NCBI GenBank assembly: GCA_005792805.1
Contig: SXQV01000233.1
Coordinates: 1 to 18,827 of the forward strand
Source of the DNA: Methylococcaceae bacterium
Lineage (GTDB): Bacteria > Pseudomonadota > Gammaproteobacteria > Methylococcales > Methylococcaceae
DNA: 18,827 nt
Direction: 5' to 3'
Positions within the stretch are counted from its first letter, which is position 1, and each line of letters opens with the position of its first letter. The notes beneath the pieces are model-generated. The model saw only the letters and a program-made list of their open reading frames with translations, was not told where the DNA came from and ran no database searches. A program made the translations under genes and the position numbers. Below, one piece after another: positions 7,350-15,247 of the stretch.

Positions 7350-7410
7350 CACATATGAGGCTACGGCATCATCTGCTATTGTCGCTCAATCTTGAAAACT
7401 GGAGATTCCG

Positions 7411-8691
7411 ATGACGAAGGGAGCGAGCTGGCTACTGGCAGCCATGGCTTTGTGTACTTGTTTACCCGCTGTGGCGGCAATCAAGCTGCTAGCCGAAGGT
7501 GAAATTTCGGCAACGGCACAGGATCAGTCCCATCTTACCGGCTTATTGGAAGATGGGGTGACGCCCAAGAATCAGGCAGGCGGCTTTGGTGGCGCTATTG
7601 CTTACAGCGGACATGGTCAGACCTATTACGCTGTGCCTGATCGTGGCCCGGGTGCTGGTGAAACTTCCTACATGGAACGTCTTTATCAACTGGAGATTCG
7701 TCTTAACAGGACGGATGAGGGTTTTCAGCTGCGGCCACGCATTACTGCGACCCATGTGCTGAAGGATAAATCCGGTAAACCCATGACCGGCGATGCCGCC
7801 GCTTTCGATGCTGTGAACTCCCCTGAAAGCCTGCGCAGGGACTCCGAGGCGGTGCGCGTTAGTGCGGACGGCACCACGGTTTACATCGCTGATGAGTACG
7901 GGCCTTTTATTGACAAGTACAGTCTTGCCACTGGCAAACTGCTTGGCCATGTTCCGGTTCCCAACAAGTTTCATATCGACTTTCCCTCCAAATATATTCG
8001 TGAGGAACTGAACCGTAATCTGGTGGGCCGGCAGAGTAATCGGGGTCTTGAGGCGCTGGCCATTACGCCCAAAGGTGACCGGCTGATTGCCATGATTCAG
8101 GACCCCCTGATTCAGGATTCTAATCATGATGCTGAACACAAGCTGGTCGGTACCCACAACCGTATTCTGGATGTCGAACTGACGTCGGGCGTAGTTAAAG
8201 AGTACGTTTATCCGCTGGAGGATCCAAAAAATGGGGTCTCTGAGATGGTTGCCGTCAACGACCACCAGTTGTTGGTATTGGAGCGCGACAGTAAGTCCGG
8301 TGTGGAAACCAAGGACAAAAAACTCCACCTGATTGATTTGAGCGGCGCCACGGATGTTCACGGGTATAAATCCCTTTCAGAGCAAGGGCTGATTGTGGAG
8401 GAGGCTAGTGGCGCGTCACATCCGGTCTTCGTCCAGAAAAAACCATTTCTCGACATGCTCGGGTTTGGTATTCAAGCCATGCCCGAAAAAATCGAGGGAC
8501 TGACTTTTGGGCCTGATCTTGAGGATGGCCGCCATCTGCTTATCTTGAGCACGGATAATGACTTCTCACGAACTGAGAGTACGCGGTTTTTTGCCTTCGC
8601 CATTGATCCGGGCGATCTGCCCGGTTATCAACCTCAGAAAATAGCTGCGTCGTCTGGATCGGCCCACGCAAAATCCGCCGGCCGGAATTAA
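7411..8691 (+). CDS. Secreted phytase-like (esterase-like) beta-propeller protein
   Basis: The 426-residue protein begins with a signal peptide, with a likely cleavage after AVA near residue 23. The body matches the 'esterase-like activity of phytase' family: YYAVPDRGPG with acidic and aromatic residues, DSEAVRVSADGTTVYIADEYGPF, NRGLEALAITPKGDRLIA, SEMVAVNDHQLLVLERDS and KIEGLTFGPDL. These recur like propeller blades rich in Asp and Glu that could hold calcium. A GGAG ribosome-binding site lies 6 nt before ATG 7411. It sits 61 nt after phoB and 5 nt before the transporter fusion, so one operon is likely. Role inferred: release of phosphate from organic phosphate esters in the periplasm. Activity in this family is not well established, so phytase is a family label rather than a proven reaction. 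Confidence 0.78.
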   Translation: MTKGASWLLAAMALCTCLPAVAAIKLLAEGEISATAQDQSHLTGLLEDGVTPKNQAGGFGGAIAYSGHGQTYYAVPDRGPGAGETSYMERLYQLEIRLNRTDEGFQLRPRITATHVLKDKSGKPMTGDAAAFDAVNSPESLRRDSEAVRVSADGTTVYIADEYGPFIDKYSLATGKLLGHVPVPNKFHIDFPSKYIREELNRNLVGRQSNRGLEALAITPKGDRLIAMIQDPLIQDSNHDAEHKLVGTHNRILDVELTSGVVKEYVYPLEDPKNGVSEMVAVNDHQLLVLERDSKSGVETKDKKLHLIDLSGATDVHGYKSLSEQGLIVEEASGASHPVFVQKKPFLDMLGFGIQAMPEKIEGLTFGPDLEDGRHLLILSTDNDFSRTESTRFFAFAIDPGDLPGYQPQKIAASSGSAHAKSAGRN

Positions 8692-8696
8692 CCCGC

Positions 8697-10946
8697 ATGG
8701 CCAAAAGTACCAGGACGTCTGTACGCCAGCCACAGCCGCCGTTGGTGGTCCAGGATCAGCAGCCCCCGAAAAAGCCCATCAACCTGACGGCCTGGATTTT
8801 CTTGGCGATGGCCTTCGGTATCGCGAGTGGTCTCTTCATTGGTGAATATGCAGTCAATCTGAAATTTATCGGCGATGTTTATGTTGGTCTGATGCAGATG
8901 ACCGTGTTGCCTTATGTGGTTTTCTCACTGATCGGCAATATCGGCCGCCTGTCGGTGAGAGAAGTCGGGCTTCTGGCCACCTCAGGTCTCAAGATCTTCC
9001 TGGGGCTTTGGGCTACCGCCGCCATAACCGTGTTGTTGCTGTCGCAGGCCTTTCCAGACCTCACTACAGGGCAGTATTTCAGCTCAACGATGGTGGACCC
9101 GCCGCCAAAGTTGAACTGGTTGAACCTGTTCGTGCCCTCCAATCCGTTCCGATCGCTGGCGGACAATTCGGTGCCTGCCGTGGTCGTGTTTTGTATTCTT
9201 TTTGGCGTCGCCATTATTGGTTTTGAGGAGAAGAGGAGCCTGCTCGATCACATCGGCCTGATCACCCGGACGCTGCATCGAGTTAACGGCTACGTGGTCA
9301 AGCTGACCCCGATTGGAGTATTTGGCATCTGCGCCCATGCCGCCGGAACGATGAGTTTTTCAGAGTTTGAACGCTTGCAAGCCTATTATCTGACGTTCGG
9401 TGCCAGCGTCATCCTGCTTACTTTCGTCATCTTGCCTTTGCTGGTCACCGTTTATACGCCATTCACCTATCGACAGGTGATTTCCGCCGCCAAGGACGCA
9501 TTATTGACCGCTTTCGTCACTGGCAGCGTCTTTCCCGTGATTCCACTGCTTATTGAAGGCGTCAATCGCTTGTACGCCGATCATTTTCGCAAGGACGCCA
9601 GGCATTCTGATTTTCCCGAATTCATTTTGCCGCTGGCCTATCCTTTTCCCGACAGTGGTAACGTCATTGACCTGATCTTCATACCTTTCGCCGCCTGGTT
9701 TTTGGGCGACATGATGGGTATTGGCGATGAACTGTTTATGGTGGGCGCCGGCTTTTTTCTGCTGTTCGGCAAGGTTTTCCTGACTATTCCGTTTCTCCTC
9801 AACAGCTTTCACATCCCGCAGGATATGTTTCAGCTATTCCTGGCCGCCGGCGTTCTTGCCGCGCGGGTCGGCGATATCCTCAGTAGCATGCATTACCTCG
9901 TCTTTACCGTTTTGACCACGGCGGCTATGACGGGCTTGCTGAAAGTTCGCCTGAGTCGTCTGTTCTGGGCCGTTGGCCTTGCTCTGGCCATCATTCTGCC
10001 GGTTATCCTGGGCATACGTTACGCCTTGACTCATATCGGCAACGACGAACATGGCACCGAAACCACGCTTGATCGTCGCGACCTCCTTGAGAAACCGGTT
10101 TTCACCAGCCTTGTTGCGCAGGCCGCTCCCAATCCCGTGCCCTTGAAACCGGGTCAGAACCGTCTGGAACGGATCAAACAGCGAGGTCTGATTCGAGTGG
10201 GTTACCGACCCGACAATTTGCCCTACACCTACTTTAACCAGGAGGGAAAGCTGGTGGGGCTGGATATTGACCTTGTTACGCGGTTGGCGCGGGATCTCAA
10301 TGCCGGGATTGAATTCGTCGGATTCAGATCGGAGACTCTGGCTCAACAGCTGGCGGACGATCATTTTGATATGGCCTTGTCCGGACTTACCGATTCGCTG
10401 GAGCGTTCCAGTGTCATGCTGATGAGCGAACCTTACCTGGTGGTCAACATGGCACTTTTGGTGAAGGATCACCAGCGCAGCGAATTTGAGGACGAGGAAA
10501 AAATAAATCGTCGCAAGCGGTTGCGTATAGGTGTCGTGAAAGGCAGTTATTTCGAGAAACGGACCCTGGACCATTTTCCCGACGCGCAGATTGATCGGCT
10601 GGATTCGCCCCGGCAGTTCTTTGAGGAAGGCTGGCGGGAACTGGATGCGCTGGCTATGCACGCGGAAAGTGGCGCGGCCTGGACACTGGTTTATCCGGCC
10701 TACACCGTGGTCAATCCCCTTCAGCGCCGGGACAGTGCCCCCGTGTCTTTGGCCATTGCCGGTTTTGATATCGTGCTCGACGATACCCTCAATACCTGGA
10801 TTACCCTGATGAAAATGGATGGCACTCTCGACAAGCTGTTCGATCACTGGATGCTGGGTAAAAACACCAAGCCTAAGGAACCTCGCTGGAGCATCCTGCG
10901 CGACATCCTCCATTGGGTCCAGTTTTCCTCCAGACAGCCGGCATAA
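8697..10946 (+). CDS. SDF (DAACS)-family symporter fused to a periplasmic solute-binding domain
   Basis: This 749-residue fusion has residues about 25-420 with the multi-helix layout of dicarboxylate/amino acid:cation symporters. Residues 490-732 form a family 3 solute-binding domain (LERIKQRGLIRVGYRP, LVGLDIDLVTRLARDL, FDMALSGLTDS, IGVVKGSYFEK). An extra hydrophobic helix at about 422-444 follows the last symporter helix. In this family the C-terminus is normally cytoplasmic, so this ninth helix would place the binding domain in the periplasm. Canonical signature motifs are altered: the Ser-rich hairpin tip reads TGSVFP at 275, the NMDGT region reads PDSGNVID at 318, and the helix-8 segment reads RVGDILSSM at 390 without the usual substrate-binding Arg. 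Substrate unknown. It starts 5 nt after the phytase-like gene with a weak ribosome-binding site. Confidence 0.82.
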   Translation: MAKSTRTSVRQPQPPLVVQDQQPPKKPINLTAWIFLAMAFGIASGLFIGEYAVNLKFIGDVYVGLMQMTVLPYVVFSLIGNIGRLSVREVGLLATSGLKIFLGLWATAAITVLLLSQAFPDLTTGQYFSSTMVDPPPKLNWLNLFVPSNPFRSLADNSVPAVVVFCILFGVAIIGFEEKRSLLDHIGLITRTLHRVNGYVVKLTPIGVFGICAHAAGTMSFSEFERLQAYYLTFGASVILLTFVILPLLVTVYTPFTYRQVISAAKDALLTAFVTGSVFPVIPLLIEGVNRLYADHFRKDARHSDFPEFILPLAYPFPDSGNVIDLIFIPFAAWFLGDMMGIGDELFMVGAGFFLLFGKVFLTIPFLLNSFHIPQDMFQLFLAAGVLAARVGDILSSMHYLVFTVLTTAAMTGLLKVRLSRLFWAVGLALAIILPVILGIRYALTHIGNDEHGTETTLDRRDLLEKPVFTSLVAQAAPNPVPLKPGQNRLERIKQRGLIRVGYRPDNLPYTYFNQEGKLVGLDIDLVTRLARDLNAGIEFVGFRSETLAQQLADDHFDMALSGLTDSLERSSVMLMSEPYLVVNMALLVKDHQRSEFEDEEKINRRKRLRIGVVKGSYFEKRTLDHFPDAQIDRLDSPRQFFEEGWRELDALAMHAESGAAWTLVYPAYTVVNPLQRRDSAPVSLAIAGFDIVLDDTLNTWITLMKMDGTLDKLFDHWMLGKNTKPKEPRWSILRDILHWVQFSSRQPA

Positions 10947-10963
10947 CCACACTGGGCGCGCGG

Positions 10964-11019
10964 CTGTCATGAAAATGTCACAAAGCAGTCATGATTTCGT
11001 CATAAGCCCCGTTTAGAGT
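10964..11019 (+). promoter_or_regulatory. Near-perfect four-unit Pho box and -10 element upstream of the porin
   Basis: Four contiguous 11-nt units start at 10964, 10975, 10986 and 10997, with heads CTGTCAT, ATGTCAC, CAGTCAT and TCGTCAT. TAGAGT at 11014-11019 is the -10 candidate, 10 nt after the last core. This is the best PhoB site in the window. It begins 17 nt after the transporter stop and drives the porin gene at 11078, probably with the first pstS-like gene as well. Confidence 0.88.
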
Positions 11020-11077
11020 TGCCCAACCCACGCGAGTCTGTCGCGCGGCTCGACAATCTATTAAAACGGGAACTCAC

Positions 11078-12703
11078 ATGAAACCAACAGCGCTCCGCAT
11101 TGCGGTCTTTGCGCTCCTGGGCGGCGGTATCGTCCTGCCTGCCCACGCACTGCAACTTTATGTCGATAGCAAAACCAGCCAGGTCTTTACCTCGCCGGGA
11201 CCAAACCGCATCAAGTTGGGTGAATTCGAGCAAGTAGAAGAAAAGCCGGCGAAATCTAAATCCAAATCCGCGCATGGCGCGGCAGCCTACGAAGACACCG
11301 CCTACAGCAGCAAGGCCGATCTTGCTACAGATGCAGAAGTCAAGAAAGTTGAGGATAAGCTCAACGCGCGTATTGACGGAGTCGTCAACAAACCGAAAAA
11401 ACCAAACGAGGCGAAAGCCACGATCGACGACAAGGGAATGCGCTTTGAAACCAATGATGGCGCATTCAAGTTCAGTTTGAATGGCCGTCTGCACACGGAC
11501 GCCGCCATGTATTCGGGTGGCGATATCCTCACTTACCATGCCAAGTCGCCTTATGGTCCTTATGACGGCGGACTTGTCACTGACAATCGCCAGAGCGATG
11601 GCACCGAAGTACGACGGTTCCGGATGGAGTTCGCCGGTCAGTTTTACGATGACTGGAAATTCAAGGTACAGCCTGAATTCGCGAATGCAGGAAGCGGCGG
11701 GCAGTATACCGTCGGTATACGTGACGCCTTTGTCCAATATACGGGCTTCGGCGATTACGGCAACTTCACGGCGGGACAGAGCAAACAGCCCTACAGCTTC
11801 CAGCAGATGATGTCATCGAACGACATGGTCTTCATGGAGCGATCGATGGAATATGTGTTCACCAACAGTTCGGTCAACCGTGCTATCGGTTTGCGTTATG
11901 ACTTGCCCGGTCAATGGTGGGGTTTCGCAACAGGCCTATACGGTGACACCGCTACACCTCAGACCTCTGGTACCTCCGATGCACCTGATGAAGGATGGGG
12001 CGGCTCGATGCGAGCGACCATTGCCCCGTGGATGAAATCGGATGAACTGGTGCATTTAGGTGCCTCTGCGGCTTACCGGGCGCCTCAAAGTGATAGACGC
12101 GATCTGCGCTATAACTTCAAGCAGACGGCCATGTCACCCATGGCTTACCTTGATACCGGTACGATGCACGATATTCAGAACAGCCAGTTCATTAATGGTG
12201 AGATGGTTGGCGTCTACGGGCCGTTCTCATTTGAAACGGAGTACAACGCCACCTGGCTTAACAGTAATGACTCTGCGACGAGTCTCGGCGAGCCAGCGGG
12301 TGCCGGTTATATGCAGGGGGCACACGTTGACGTGGCCTACACACTTACCGGCGAATCACGCGCTACGACCTATCGGGCGGATCAGGGTGTGCTCAGCCGG
12401 ATTAAACCCAATCAAAACCTGAATTTTGACGATGGCTGGGGTGCCTGGGAGCTGAAGGGCCGTTTCGCCTGGCTTGATATGAATCAGATTGGTGATCAGC
12501 AGTATGCCGGCGGTAATGAGGTGTCTTCCACCGTCGGTGCCAACTGGTACTGGAACAACTGGTCCCGCTTCATGCTGGACTGGACTCACGTCTACTCGCT
12601 GAATGTGGGCCAGGCGGGTAATAACCGGACAGTGCTCGATGTACCCGGCCAGAACACCGGCGACTGGGATGTCGTTCAGGCACGTGTCTCGCTGGCTTAC
12701 TAA
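11078..12703 (+). CDS. OprO/OprP-type phosphate-selective porin
   Basis: The 541-residue protein has a signal peptide (cleavage near PAHA, residue 24). A periplasmic N-terminal section with a Lys/Ser-rich stretch and a short coiled coil (about residues 85-110) follows, then the porin O/P beta-barrel. Barrel markers are KFSLNGRLHTDAAMY, VRRFRMEFAGQFYDDWKFKV, IRDAFVQYTGFGDYGNFTAG, SNDMVFMERS and the C-terminal VQARVSLAY with a terminal aromatic residue for outer-membrane insertion. OprP and OprO in Pseudomonas take up phosphate and polyphosphate. The four-unit Pho box upstream and the PstS-like genes downstream support a phosphate role. The family also contains porins of other specificity, and the selectivity-filter lysines cannot be judged without alignment. 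The first PstS-like gene begins 37 nt downstream. Confidence 0.85.
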   Translation: MKPTALRIAVFALLGGGIVLPAHALQLYVDSKTSQVFTSPGPNRIKLGEFEQVEEKPAKSKSKSAHGAAAYEDTAYSSKADLATDAEVKKVEDKLNARIDGVVNKPKKPNEAKATIDDKGMRFETNDGAFKFSLNGRLHTDAAMYSGGDILTYHAKSPYGPYDGGLVTDNRQSDGTEVRRFRMEFAGQFYDDWKFKVQPEFANAGSGGQYTVGIRDAFVQYTGFGDYGNFTAGQSKQPYSFQQMMSSNDMVFMERSMEYVFTNSSVNRAIGLRYDLPGQWWGFATGLYGDTATPQTSGTSDAPDEGWGGSMRATIAPWMKSDELVHLGASAAYRAPQSDRRDLRYNFKQTAMSPMAYLDTGTMHDIQNSQFINGEMVGVYGPFSFETEYNATWLNSNDSATSLGEPAGAGYMQGAHVDVAYTLTGESRATTYRADQGVLSRIKPNQNLNFDDGWGAWELKGRFAWLDMNQIGDQQYAGGNEVSSTVGANWYWNNWSRFMLDWTHVYSLNVGQAGNNRTVLDVPGQNTGDWDVVQARVSLAY

Positions 12704-12740
12704 GTCACCTCGCTAACACAAACTTTATTAAGGAATCGTG

Positions 12741-13796
12741 ATGAAAATAGTTACTTTTGGCCTTATTGGCACATTGGCCGTGACCGGCATATCTACGGAA
12801 GTACTGGCGGCTGGCCCCAGGCAGCAGATCAGTATTGTCGGATCTTCCACCGTCTTTCCTTTCGCTTCCACTGTCGCCGAACACCTGGGACAGGAAGGAA
12901 AAATCAAAACGCCGATCGTCGAATCGACAGGAACCGGTGGTGGATTCAAAATTTTCTGCGGGGGTACCGGTGTTAACTACCCTGATATAGCCAACGCCTC
13001 CCGCAAGATCAAACCCACAGAGGTGAAATCTTGTGAAAGCGCTGGAGTAAAGGACCTGGTTGAAGTCAAAATCGGTTATGACGGCATCGTGCTGGCTCAG
13101 ACCAGGCAAGGTAAGCCTGTTGACTTTAGCCGCAAGGACATTTACCTGGCGCTGGCCAAGCAGATTCCCGATCCAGATTGTGCCGAGTGCGGTAAATTAA
13201 TCGACAATCCCTACAAAACCTGGAGCCAGGTCAACCCTAACCTCCCGGAGACGGCAATCGAAGTCATGGGGCCTCCGAGCACCTCGGGAACACGTGATGC
13301 CTTTGCAGAATTGGTTTTGGAAGCGGGTTGCAACGAATTTGATTGGTTGAAGGATTGGAAGAAAAAGAATGAGGCCGAGTACAAGCGGATGTGTCAGACC
13401 ATCCGCGAGGATGGCGCCTATGTCGAAGCCGGTGAGAACGACAATCTGATTGTGCAGAAGCTGAAGACCAAACCCAATGCATTTGGTATTTTTGGCTATA
13501 GTTTCCTGGAGGCAAACCGTGATGAGATTGCTGCCAGCACTGTCGAAAAAATGGAGCCTACCGCCGACGCGATTGCGGATGGAACCTATCAAATTTCCCG
13601 TCCCCTGTTCTTTTATGTGAAGAAAGCACAAGTGGGTGCCGTACCCGGCATTAAAGAGTACGTTGAGGAGTTCACCAGCGAGAAGGCTTGGGGTGATGAT
13701 GGCTATCTCGTCGAGAAAGGCCTGATCCCTCTTCCTGAACGTCAGCGCAAACAAATCGCAGATTCGGCCCGCAAGCTGGAAGTCATGAAAATGTAG
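12741..13796 (+). CDS. PstS-like phosphate-binding protein, copy 1
   Basis: This 351-residue periplasmic substrate-binding protein has a signal peptide ending near VLA (residue 23). Phosphate-contact motifs are IVGSSTVFPF, ESTGTGGGFKIFC and PPSTSGTRDAFAEL, plus GENDNLIVQ, GIFGYSFLE and SRPLFFYVK shared with copy 2. ATG 12741 has AAGGAA 5 nt upstream; a GTG directly before it is ignored. It lies 37 nt after the porin, so the same Pho-box transcript probably covers both, and a strong hairpin terminator follows. It differs from copy 2 by a CAEC (CxxC) segment at the position of NPEGG. The ABC permease and ATPase (pstCAB) are not in the window. Confidence 0.88.
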   Translation: MKIVTFGLIGTLAVTGISTEVLAAGPRQQISIVGSSTVFPFASTVAEHLGQEGKIKTPIVESTGTGGGFKIFCGGTGVNYPDIANASRKIKPTEVKSCESAGVKDLVEVKIGYDGIVLAQTRQGKPVDFSRKDIYLALAKQIPDPDCAECGKLIDNPYKTWSQVNPNLPETAIEVMGPPSTSGTRDAFAELVLEAGCNEFDWLKDWKKKNEAEYKRMCQTIREDGAYVEAGENDNLIVQKLKTKPNAFGIFGYSFLEANRDEIAASTVEKMEPTADAIADGTYQISRPLFFYVKKAQVGAVPGIKEYVEEFTSEKAWGDDGYLVEKGLIPLPERQRKQIADSARKLEVMKM

Positions 13797-13829
13797 ATTT
13801 GCGATTAATTTCGCCCCCGTTGCCCTTAG

Positions 13830-13865
13830 CCCATGCCAAGCTCCCTTGTTGGCATGGGCATTTTT
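13830..13865 (+). terminator. Rho-independent terminator between the two pstS-like genes
   Basis: CCCATGCCAA (13830-13839) pairs perfectly with TTGGCATGGG (13849-13858) across a 9-nt loop, and TTTTT follows at 13861-13865. It begins 33 nt after the stop of copy 1. It should end or attenuate the porin-pstS transcript before copy 2. Confidence 0.85.
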
Positions 13866-13918
13866 GTGAAAGTGCTTCTGCAAAGGGCATTGCCCGTGAT
13901 TGAATAGCGCGCGTTGTT

Positions 13919-13942
13919 GGATTAGGCGCTTGAGCCTAACCC
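13919..13942. repeat. REP-like imperfect palindrome
   Basis: TTAGGC (13922-13927) and GCCTAA (13934-13939) flank GCTTGA, and outer GG/CC pairs extend the stem with one mismatch. The bases resemble intergenic REP-type hairpins common in many proteobacteria. A smaller GGGC/GCCC hairpin lies at 13885-13895. The only other feature between the terminator and copy 2 is a TAATAT at 13960-13965 that could be a -10 element; no Pho box is visible in this stretch. Confidence 0.5.
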
Positions 13943-13997
13943 GACGTTAATTGTCCAGATAATATGAGTGTCCAACCCTAAGCCTCTGAGGATGACT

Positions 13998-15065
13998 ATG
14001 AAAAAACTCAACATGCCCTCTCTTATCCTGGCCGTCAGCATGGCCGCTACGGGTACCCTCCATGCGGCGACCGGCGCAAGGGATGCCATTGCCATCGTCG
14101 GTTCATCTACGGTCTACCCGTTCTCAGCGGCGGTTGCTGAGCAGTTCGGCAAGGCGGGTAAGTTCAAGACACCCAAAGTCGAATCTACCGGGACCGGTGG
14201 CGGCATCAAACTTTTTTGCAGTGGAATGGGTCCGCAATATCCAGACATAGCCAATGCTTCGCGCAAGATGAAGAAGTCGGAATATGACGCCTGCCAGAAG
14301 GCAGGTGTGAAAGAGATCGTCGAGGTCAAGATAGGTTTCGATGGCATTGTGGTTGCGCAGTCGAAAAAGGCCAAAGCTGAATTGCCGCTCACACGTAAAG
14401 AGCTTTACCTGGCCGTGGCCAAACAGGTTCCCGACCCCAAAAACCCAGAGGGCGGGCTACTTGTGGAGAATCCCTACAAAAGCTGGAATGAAATCAACCC
14501 TTCGCTCCCCAACGCCAAAATCGAAGTGCTTGGTCCACCGCCAAGCTCGGGAACCCGTGACGCCTTTGCCGAGCTGGCTCTTGAAGGGGGCTGTCAGGAG
14601 ATTCCCTGGATCAAGGCTAAAAAGGAGACGGATGAGGCCTGGTTCAAGAGTACTTGCATGACCGTCCGTGAAGACGGCACGTACATTGAAGCCGGAGAAA
14701 ATGACAATCTGATTGTGCAAAAACTCGAAGCCAATCCCGATGCCGCAGGCATCTTTGGTTATAGCTACCTGGCCATGAATGAGGATCGTCTTAATGCGTC
14801 CAAAATTGACGGCCGGGTTCCTAGCTATGAGGCCATTGCCGATGGCCAATATCCCGTGTCCCGCCCACTTTTCTTCTATGTCAAGAAAGGCCATGTCGGT
14901 GTGATCCCCGGGATTGAGCAGTACGTCACCGAGTTCACCAGTGAGAAGGCGGCCGGTCCCGAAGGCTATCTCGCTGACAAAGGCCTGATCGCCCTGCCTG
15001 ATGCTGACCGCAAAAAAGCGGCTGAGCAGGCCAAGGCCATGAAACCGATGGTTGCCCCAAAATAA
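13998..15065 (+). CDS. PstS-like phosphate-binding protein, copy 2
   Basis: This 355-residue paralog of copy 1 shares the same order of motifs: IVGSSTVYPF, ESTGTGGGIKLFC, PPPSSGTRDAFAEL, GENDNLIVQKL, GIFGYSYLA and SRPLFFYVKK. The signal peptide ends near LHA, about residue 23. The start at 13998 is chosen because GAGG at 13988-13991 is 6 nt upstream and the signal peptide begins KKL. An upstream in-frame GTG at 13968 and ATG at 13992 are alternatives. It is separated from copy 1 by a terminator and a REP-like hairpin, so it may be expressed separately or by read-through. A second strong terminator follows. Paralogs may differ in affinity or in phosphate versus a related oxyanion. Confidence 0.88.
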   Translation: MKKLNMPSLILAVSMAATGTLHAATGARDAIAIVGSSTVYPFSAAVAEQFGKAGKFKTPKVESTGTGGGIKLFCSGMGPQYPDIANASRKMKKSEYDACQKAGVKEIVEVKIGFDGIVVAQSKKAKAELPLTRKELYLAVAKQVPDPKNPEGGLLVENPYKSWNEINPSLPNAKIEVLGPPPSSGTRDAFAELALEGGCQEIPWIKAKKETDEAWFKSTCMTVREDGTYIEAGENDNLIVQKLEANPDAAGIFGYSYLAMNEDRLNASKIDGRVPSYEAIADGQYPVSRPLFFYVKKGHVGVIPGIEQYVTEFTSEKAAGPEGYLADKGLIALPDADRKKAAEQAKAMKPMVAPK

Positions 15066-15134
15066 CTCGCAGTACCTTTTGGCTTGCCCGTCGTGCAATA
15101 AATCGCTCAGGGATGGATGACCATCATTAGCCTG

Positions 15135-15159
15135 AAAACCCCGCATCAGCGGGGTTTTT
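15135..15159 (+). terminator. Rho-independent terminator after pstS-like copy 2
   Basis: AAAACCCCGC (15135-15144), an ATCA loop, then GCGGGGTTTTT (15149-15159): a GC-rich perfect stem ending in a T-run. It isolates the next Pho box and small gene as a separate unit. Confidence 0.93.
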
Positions 15160-15179
15160 CGGTGGGAGAGCGCCAAAAC

Positions 15180-15213
15180 TCGTCATTAAGCTGTCATCTG
15201 CGCCGTTTAAGAT
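15180..15213 (+). promoter_or_regulatory. Two-unit Pho box and -10 element upstream of a 68-aa gene
   Basis: Two perfect 11-nt units start at 15180 (TCGTCAT) and 15191 (CTGTCAT). TAAGAT at 15208-15213 is the -10 candidate, 10 nt after the second core. It lies 20 nt after the preceding terminator and 34 nt before the start codon at 15248. Confidence 0.8.
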
Positions 15214-15247
15214 GCCGGTTGCGGAAAACAGACAATGATTGGGCACC

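Noticed and set aside
7350..7410. Pho box between phoB and the phytase-like gene
   Set aside because: TCAT and TGTC occur but 13 nt apart and without the repeated unit; the gene is more simply read from the phoB promoter.
7543..8361. Minus-strand open frame of 272 residues opposite the phytase-like gene
   Set aside because: Antisense shadow of a gene with signal peptide and family motifs; no motif of its own.
9834..10970. Long minus-strand open frame of 378 residues opposite the transporter fusion
   Set aside because: It lies fully antisense to a well-supported gene with recognisable domains; the translation has no known motif and no ribosome-binding site.
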